DNA of 10,949 bases from Candidatus Sulfopaludibacter sp. SbA3 (GTDB lineage Bacteria > Acidobacteriota > Terriglobia > 2-12-FULL-54-10). The notes under the pieces are model-generated. The model worked only from the letters and a program-made list of their open reading frames with translations, had not been told where the DNA came from and did no database searches. Location: positions 1 to 10,949 of the forward strand of contig CAMBEY010000079.1 of the NCBI GenBank assembly GCA_945865705.1, read 5' to 3'. The position numbers and the translations under genes are program-made. Shown in pieces: positions 6,657 to 10,949 of this stretch (the stretch's first letter is position 1; each line of letters begins with the position of its first letter).

Positions 6657-6657
6657 T
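6631..6657 (+). promoter_or_regulatory. Extended -10 promoter overlapping the alaS stop codon
   Basis: TGCTATAAT at 6649-6657 is a perfect TATAAT with the TG extension. Its TAA (6654-6656) is the alaS stop codon. CTGACG at 6631-6636 is a partial -35 with a short 15-base spacer; an extended -10 can work without a good -35. Transcription would begin near 6664, giving a leader of about 84 nt before the lytic transglycosylase ATG at 6748. Two small hairpins are possible in the leader (arms AACAG 6669/CTGTT 6688 and GGGCT 6703/AGCCC 6716). Confidence 0.6.
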
Positions 6658-6747
6658 GGGCGTGTTCTAACAGTCTTTAATCACAGGCTGTTGGAGCTTT
6701 GCGGGCTGAAGCATGAGCCCAGATATTGGCATGAGGGATTGGCTAGA

Positions 6748-7620
6748 ATGCGCCGCCATCGAATCCGTAAAGGGGGTGCCCCCCTACCCGTACACGCTTG
6801 GGAGATCGCCACATTGGCGATTGGCCTGATTGCGTCCAGCATTGTGCCTGGACGGGCGGCAGAGAACATCTCCGGTTTTGTCGACTCCACGGGGCGTGTG
6901 GTCTTCGTCAACGAATCCACGGAATCATCGGCAAAGCCCAAAGTACCCACTTTCAGCAACACTGGGGCTACCGGTCGGAAATTGCTAGCCAAGACATCCG
7001 GGTCTGCTCCATCTTCTGACTCTGCGGCGTTTGCGGCAGAATCCGCCGCCCTTCCCGATGATTTAGGTATTACTGAAGATCTGGGCGACCCGAGCACTGC
7101 ACCAGAATCCTCATCCCAGAATATTCCCACAGTTCCCCGGGGACGCAACTACATCGCAGAGCTTGTAAGCGACGCCGCGCGCCGGCACCAGGTGGATGCC
7201 GACCTGGTCCACGCCATTGTTCGCGTGGAATCCAACTACAACCCTTACGCTGTATCCAATAAAGGCGCTCGCGGCCTGATGCAACTGATCCCAGCGACAG
7301 CCCGTCGCTTCGGCGTGATGGATTCTTTCGACCCACGCTCGAATCTGGACGGTGGCATTCGCTACCTGAAATACCTGATGGGCATGTTCAAAGGCGATGT
7401 GCGACTCTCGCTCGCGGCTTACAATGCCGGAGAGATGGCGGTAACGCGCAACGGCGGCGTGCCCCCTTATCGTGAGACGCAAAACTATATCCGCAAGATC
7501 AGCGAGCTGTATTCCATGAGTACCGTCGCGGCCGCTGCGGGAGTCGCGCCGGAACCGCAAATTTTCAAGTACGTTGATGACAGCGGAGTCATTCACTATT
7601 CCAATACGGACCGGCCATAG
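6748..7620 (+). CDS. Secreted lytic transglycosylase (SLT domain) with flanking DUF4124-like segments
   Basis: Predicted periplasmic enzyme that cleaves the MurNAc-GlcNAc bond of peptidoglycan, forming 1,6-anhydro ends. The 290-residue product starts with a signal peptide: basic MRRHRIRK, hydrophobic core WEIATLAIGLIASSIV, likely cut near GRAA-EN. A Ser/Ala-rich linker leads to the SLT domain at about 135-265. This has catalytic Glu E161 in VRVESNYNPYAVS, then GARGLMQLIP (173-182) and SLAAYNAGE (221-229), all classic for Slt family 1. The segment just after the signal peptide (ISGFVDSTGRVVFVNE) and the C-terminus (FKYVDDSGVIHYSNTDRP) both resemble DUF4124. ATG 6748 has GAGGG ten bases upstream. 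The open frame extends to an ATG at 6622, but that would overlap alaS, start before the promoter box and spoil the signal peptide, so I reject it. The amidase gene follows after 41 bp. Confidence 0.88.
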   Translation: MRRHRIRKGGAPLPVHAWEIATLAIGLIASSIVPGRAAENISGFVDSTGRVVFVNESTESSAKPKVPTFSNTGATGRKLLAKTSGSAPSSDSAAFAAESAALPDDLGITEDLGDPSTAPESSSQNIPTVPRGRNYIAELVSDAARRHQVDADLVHAIVRVESNYNPYAVSNKGARGLMQLIPATARRFGVMDSFDPRSNLDGGIRYLKYLMGMFKGDVRLSLAAYNAGEMAVTRNGGVPPYRETQNYIRKISELYSMSTVAAAAGVAPEPQIFKYVDDSGVIHYSNTDRP

Positions 7621-7635
7621 AAGTTGATCTCGCAA

Positions 7636-7653
7636 GCCGGAGCAAGCTCCGGC
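7636..7653 (+). repeat. Perfect GC-rich hairpin just before the amidase start codon
   Basis: GCCGGAG, loop CAAG, CTCCGGC: seven perfect pairs with a tetraloop. It ends eight bases before ATG 7662 and occupies the place where a Shine-Dalgarno would normally lie. There is no T-run after it, so it is not a typical terminator. It may lower initiation on the amidase gene, reset mRNA stability between the two genes, or be a remnant of an interspersed repeat. The structure is seen; the role is inferred. Confidence 0.6.
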
Positions 7654-7661
7654 GAAGCATA

Positions 7662-10247
7662 ATGATGCGGATTCAATCCCATAGCTTTGAGTCTACTGAT
7701 CGCGGTGGCGGGCTGCGTCCGGCCCTGCCAGTGCTGTTGTTGGCGGCCTGTATCATTGCCGCGGTAACTCCATCGGCGCAGGCCAGCGGTGCCCTCGACC
7801 GTGCCAAGAATTACTTTGAGGAGGCACGCAAGAAACATTCCGAGCTTCAGAAGACCTCGATGTCCAACCGGACCATCGAAGATTACAGCAAGCTGATCGA
7901 CACCTTCCGCCGCGTCTATCTGACCGCGCCCACCTACGGCAACTCCACGATCAGTCTGATGGCCATTGGCGAGCTCTCTGAGGAGATGGCTCGCCGCTGG
8001 AGCGAGCCGAATCACTTCCAGCAGGCCATTGAGGCCTACTCGTTCCTGTTGCGTGAATATCCACAGAGCCAGTTTCGTTTCGACGCGCGGCTGGCCATTG
8101 CGCGCATCTATCGGCACGACCTCCACCAGCCGGAAAAGGCGCTGGAGCAGTTCGGACGGTACGTGGCCGACTACCCCAACTCCGCGCAATCAAAGCTGGC
8201 CAGACAGGCCGTCTCGCAACTGCGGGATGAGATCGGCCCGACAGCCGATGCCGCGGAGAATCACGCTAACACGGTCAGCCAGACCAAAGAGGGCACGCTC
8301 TCCAGCAAACTTCCGGCCATCAAACCAGTTGCAGGCAAACCAGCCAGCGAGTCCCCCTCGTCCGGGAAGGCAGCGAAGGATGACCTGTCCACAATCACCG
8401 ACATTCGGTATTGGACCAATCCGGAGTCTAGCCGCGTGGTGGTGGATGTAGGTCAATTGGGAGTTGGGCAAAAGCTGAAGTATCAGGCGGCGCAACTGAG
8501 CACTCCGCCGCGGCTGTACATTGATCTGCAAGATACTCGTATCCCCCAGCCCGTCGGCGGGCGCACGCTGGAGGTAAACGGCGACCTGCTGAAACGCGTG
8601 CGGTTGGCCCAGTTCGACAAACGTGTCTCACGACTGGTGCTGGACCTGGGAGCGGATACCGATTTTCAGATCAGCGAGATGACCAATCCCTATCGACTGG
8701 TGATTGACGTGCGCGGTCGCGTCTCTGAGATTGACGCGGCAATTCCGGTGGCGGCGAATTCTCCCACACCCACCCTTCCTTCCGTGCCCGCAATAATGGC
8801 CAAGGTGGAAATGCCCGCTCCGGTCGCGGCGGTAAGAACGGCGATTCCAATTCCTGCCATCAGCCCGGTTCGAGTTAAGGATGAGGGGAAAACACTTGCG
8901 CCTGCCACCAACCCCAACGCCAAACCTACGGTAGCCAATCAGAGTTCCGTAGCCGGAACCGCAACGGCTCATTCCCCTGCTCCGTCGCCCGCGAAAGATT
9001 CTTCTTTGCTTAAGGCTGAACCTGCGAAGACGCCAACCACAATTGCCGCTCAGGTCTCTGCAGAACCAAAGGTTGATGTGACTGCTTCACCAGCGCAGTC
9101 TCCTCTTGAGCAACAGCCACTTCCGGCCTTGAAGCACGATTTGACCGTCACCCATGTGGAAACAAAAACAGCAGAGCCAGCATTTGTTGTGACACCGCCG
9201 ATGATGGCTCATGAACCGGCCAGCGCCGCAACCGCTGCGACTACACCCGCGCCTGCCCCAATTGTCGCACTCATGGTCGCGCCTAATGTCAGTAAGGCGG
9301 AGAAAGACGAGCCGCCCGTGGATGCTGCTCCTGTGCTGATTGCCAAAGCAGAGCCAGCTCCCGTCGCGCCATCCGCTGCAGATCAAAAATTACGCGCCGC
9401 CGCGCCCATTCGCGGCGGGACGCATTCACTGACGCGCGCGTTGGGGTTGAAGATCGGTCGCATCTTCATCGATGCGGGACACGGCGGGCACGATACGGGA
9501 ACCATCGGGCCGGGCGGGCTGACAGAGAAGGAGCTGGCGCTCGATCTGGCGCAGCGCGTGGGCAGGATGATCGAGGAAAAGCTCGGCAGCGAAGTGGTTT
9601 TTTCACGCGATGACGACAGCTTCGTACCGTTGGAGAGCCGCGTGGCCCTGGCCAACAAAGCCGAAGCCGACCTGTTCCTTTCCATCCATCTCAACTCCAG
9701 CACCGCAAAGAATGCCGTGGGCATTGAGACGTATTACCTCAACTTCACCTCCGACCCCGAGGCGCTCAAGGTTGCTGCGCGCGAAAACTCCGGCGCGCAG
9801 GAGACCATCGCCAATTTACAGGGTATCGTGCGCAAGATCGCGTTGCAGGAAAAGCTCGATGAGTCAAAGGAGTTCGCCGCTCGCATGCAGTCCTCGCTGC
9901 GCAAATCGTTAGCCAAGGGAATGAATCGCAAGGCAGCCAATCAGTTTGACCGCGGCGTGAAGACCGCGCCCTTTGTGGTCTTGATCGGCGCCAACATGCC
10001 TTCGGTATTGGCCGAAGTTTCCTTCCTGAGTAATCCGGCCGAAGAAAAACGGCTGCGCACGACCGAGCATCGCCAGAAGATCGCCGAAGCATTGTTTGCC
10101 GGTGTCTCCGGGTACGTGGACACGCTCAGCGGCGTGAAGGTCGCTCCGCGCCTGCCCGCACCTGGAAACAAGAAGTCTCCGGCGAAAGCCGAATCCCTCA
10201 CTCCCCTGAAAACTCCCAAGACGGAAGATCTCGCCGCACGGCGCTAG
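7662..10247 (+). CDS. Secreted N-acetylmuramoyl-L-alanine amidase, TPR-like/AMIN/Amidase_3 architecture
   Basis: Predicted periplasmic zinc amidase of the AmiA/B/C class that cuts the bond between MurNAc and L-Ala, splitting stem peptides from glycan strands, chiefly at division. The 861 residues are about twice the length of E. coli AmiC. Order: signal peptide with core PALPVLLLAACIIAAV and a site near AQA-SG (39-43); a helical, TPR-like part (45-190) with two repeat-like blocks around QQAIEAYSFLLREYP and EKALEQFGRYVADYP; a short linker; an AMIN domain (about 244-353); an Ala/Pro-rich linker of about 240 residues; Amidase_3 (about 597-825); and a basic Pro/Lys tail. Zinc ligands are H607 in DAGHGG, E622 in LTEKELAL and H676 in SIHLN; catalytic E785 lies in LAEVSFLSN. 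An insert around 695-765 matches the position of the regulatory segment in AmiB/C. Start ATG 7662 is followed directly by a second ATG; no good Shine-Dalgarno is visible. It is probably co-transcribed with the lytic transglycosylase gene. Confidence 0.93.
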   Translation: MMRIQSHSFESTDRGGGLRPALPVLLLAACIIAAVTPSAQASGALDRAKNYFEEARKKHSELQKTSMSNRTIEDYSKLIDTFRRVYLTAPTYGNSTISLMAIGELSEEMARRWSEPNHFQQAIEAYSFLLREYPQSQFRFDARLAIARIYRHDLHQPEKALEQFGRYVADYPNSAQSKLARQAVSQLRDEIGPTADAAENHANTVSQTKEGTLSSKLPAIKPVAGKPASESPSSGKAAKDDLSTITDIRYWTNPESSRVVVDVGQLGVGQKLKYQAAQLSTPPRLYIDLQDTRIPQPVGGRTLEVNGDLLKRVRLAQFDKRVSRLVLDLGADTDFQISEMTNPYRLVIDVRGRVSEIDAAIPVAANSPTPTLPSVPAIMAKVEMPAPVAAVRTAIPIPAISPVRVKDEGKTLAPATNPNAKPTVANQSSVAGTATAHSPAPSPAKDSSLLKAEPAKTPTTIAAQVSAEPKVDVTASPAQSPLEQQPLPALKHDLTVTHVETKTAEPAFVVTPPMMAHEPASAATAATTPAPAPIVALMVAPNVSKAEKDEPPVDAAPVLIAKAEPAPVAPSAADQKLRAAAPIRGGTHSLTRALGLKIGRIFIDAGHGGHDTGTIGPGGLTEKELALDLAQRVGRMIEEKLGSEVVFSRDDDSFVPLESRVALANKAEADLFLSIHLNSSTAKNAVGIETYYLNFTSDPEALKVAARENSGAQETIANLQGIVRKIALQEKLDESKEFAARMQSSLRKSLAKGMNRKAANQFDRGVKTAPFVVLIGANMPSVLAEVSFLSNPAEEKRLRTTEHRQKIAEALFAGVSGYVDTLSGVKVAPRLPAPGNKKSPAKAESLTPLKTPKTEDLAARR

Positions 10248-10352
10248 CACGGGTGGCTGGGCCGTGGAACAGGGATGAACAAGGCGGTGGGTTCTCCGGC
10301 GTGATTCTCCAGATCGAGATTCCATGCCATCTCCGGTGATATTATCAAAACC

Positions 10353-10949
10353 ATGCCTGTAACCTCCGGCACGAACGTATCCTCCAAACATTCTCGCCAA
10401 CTAACCGAGCGAACACTGCTGCGCAGATGGATCGCCAAACTGGATGTACCGGGCTGGCGCGCCTTTCTGATCTCCATGATGGCATTGGCGCTGGCGTTTG
10501 TGCTGGCGATGTATTCCAGCGTGTTTGCGCAACAGGGCCGGGTAATCGCCACGGGTATATGCGCGGGAGCGGCATTATTGCTGGCCGGCTATGTGGCCTT
10601 CACAGCGGTTCCCTACCTCGCCCGGCGCACCCGCATCGAGTGGCTGCATGTGAGCCTCGATTACGAGCTAACGCGCGAGGGCTGGGCTTTCATCGTACTG
10701 ATCCTGCTACTGGCCATCGCTGGGCTGAATACAGGCAATAATCTCCTCTACATGATTCTGTCCAGCCTTCTGGCCGCGATCCTGATGTCGGGTATTCTCT
10801 CAATGGGCGTGCTGAACGGCGTGGGTGTCGATATCGAGCTTCCGCAGCATGTCTTCGCGCGGCGGCCCCTGCATGCGCGCGTACGCCTGACGAATCTGAA
10901 AAGAGTGTTCCCGTCGTTTTCGCTCACCTTGAGAGGCTCGACTGGATTG
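10353..10949 (+). CDS. DUF58 domain-containing membrane protein, N-terminal part (cut by window edge)
   Basis: An ATG at 10353 opens a frame that stays open for 199 codons to the window end, so the 3' part is missing. After a basic cytoplasmic start (residues 1-35), a first helix pair is AFLISMMALALAFVLAMYSS (about 37-56) and VIATGICAGAALLLAGYVAFTAV. A loop follows, then the family signature LTREGWAFIVLILLLAIAGLNTGNNLLYMILSSLLAAILMSGILS, with its NTGNNLLY core, and then the beginning of a soluble domain (LPQHVFARRPLHARVRLTNLKR...PSFSLTL). This is the typical front half of DUF58 proteins, which often sit with MoxR ATPases and transglutaminase-like proteins in envelope-related loci; none of those is visible here. 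A weak GGTGA lies 14 bases upstream of the ATG. TATTAT at 10340-10345 could be a -10, which would make the transcript nearly leaderless. It follows the amidase gene by 105 bp. Confidence 0.87.
   Translation, partial: MPVTSGTNVSSKHSRQLTERTLLRRWIAKLDVPGWRAFLISMMALALAFVLAMYSSVFAQQGRVIATGICAGAALLLAGYVAFTAVPYLARRTRIEWLHVSLDYELTREGWAFIVLILLLAIAGLNTGNNLLYMILSSLLAAILMSGILSMGVLNGVGVDIELPQHVFARRPLHARVRLTNLKRVFPSFSLTLRGSTGL

Noticed and set aside
6622..6747. N-terminal extension of the lytic transglycosylase from ATG 6622
   Set aside because: It would overlap alaS by 35 bp, begin upstream of the extended -10 box, lack a ribosome site and bury the signal peptide internally.
10427..10741. 104-codon frame starting ATG 10427
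   Set aside because: It runs out of frame inside the DUF58 coding region, which has clear membrane helices and the NTGNNLLY signature.

Overview
The window reads as chromosomal housekeeping DNA from a GC-rich, Gram-negative-type bacterium, most likely an Acidobacteriota member. This rests on the gene order, the secreted-protein style, the lipopolysaccharide-type glycosyltransferase, the short Alu-less SRP RNA and a GTCATTCTGAGCG-type inverted repeat. The phylum is an inference from general resemblance; no search was run.

Left edge (1-446): two minus-strand genes easily missed in an ORF scan. The first 12 codons of dnaX (GTG start at 38) run off the left edge. Upstream of it lies the small SRP RNA gene ffs (161-266), with its GGAA-tetraloop core and an 11-bp perfect terminal stem. 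A strong hairpin (112-138) separates them. Rightward transcription starts in the divergent region 267-446, which has a triple tandem 11-mer just upstream of the first plus-strand gene.

Middle (447-6656): a MOFRL-family glycerate 2-kinase is followed after 3 bp by a WaaE/KdtX-like GT2 glycosyltransferase. Next come an 85-bp inverted-repeat element, recX, a small secreted protein of unknown function (best start TTG at 3320), and alaS. recX next to alaS recalls the recA-recX-alaS order known from proteobacteria, but no recA is present here.

Right (6649-10949): an extended -10 box (TGcTATAAT) straddles the alaS stop codon and probably starts a cell-envelope unit. It comprises a secreted lytic transglycosylase, then an 861-residue secreted N-acetylmuramoyl-L-alanine amidase (helical repeats, AMIN, long Ala/Pro-rich linker, Amidase_3), then the start of a membrane-anchored DUF58 protein cut by the right edge. 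The first two cleave the glycan strand and the stem peptide of peptidoglycan respectively, so they probably act together in septal or wall remodelling.

I find no CRISPR array, transposase, prophage, toxin-antitoxin pair or defence system, and no clearly new multi-gene system. The best leads are the unknown secreted protein between recX and alaS, the inverted-repeat element, the tandem 11-mers, the kinase-glycosyltransferase coupling and the unusual domain layouts of the two peptidoglycan enzymes.
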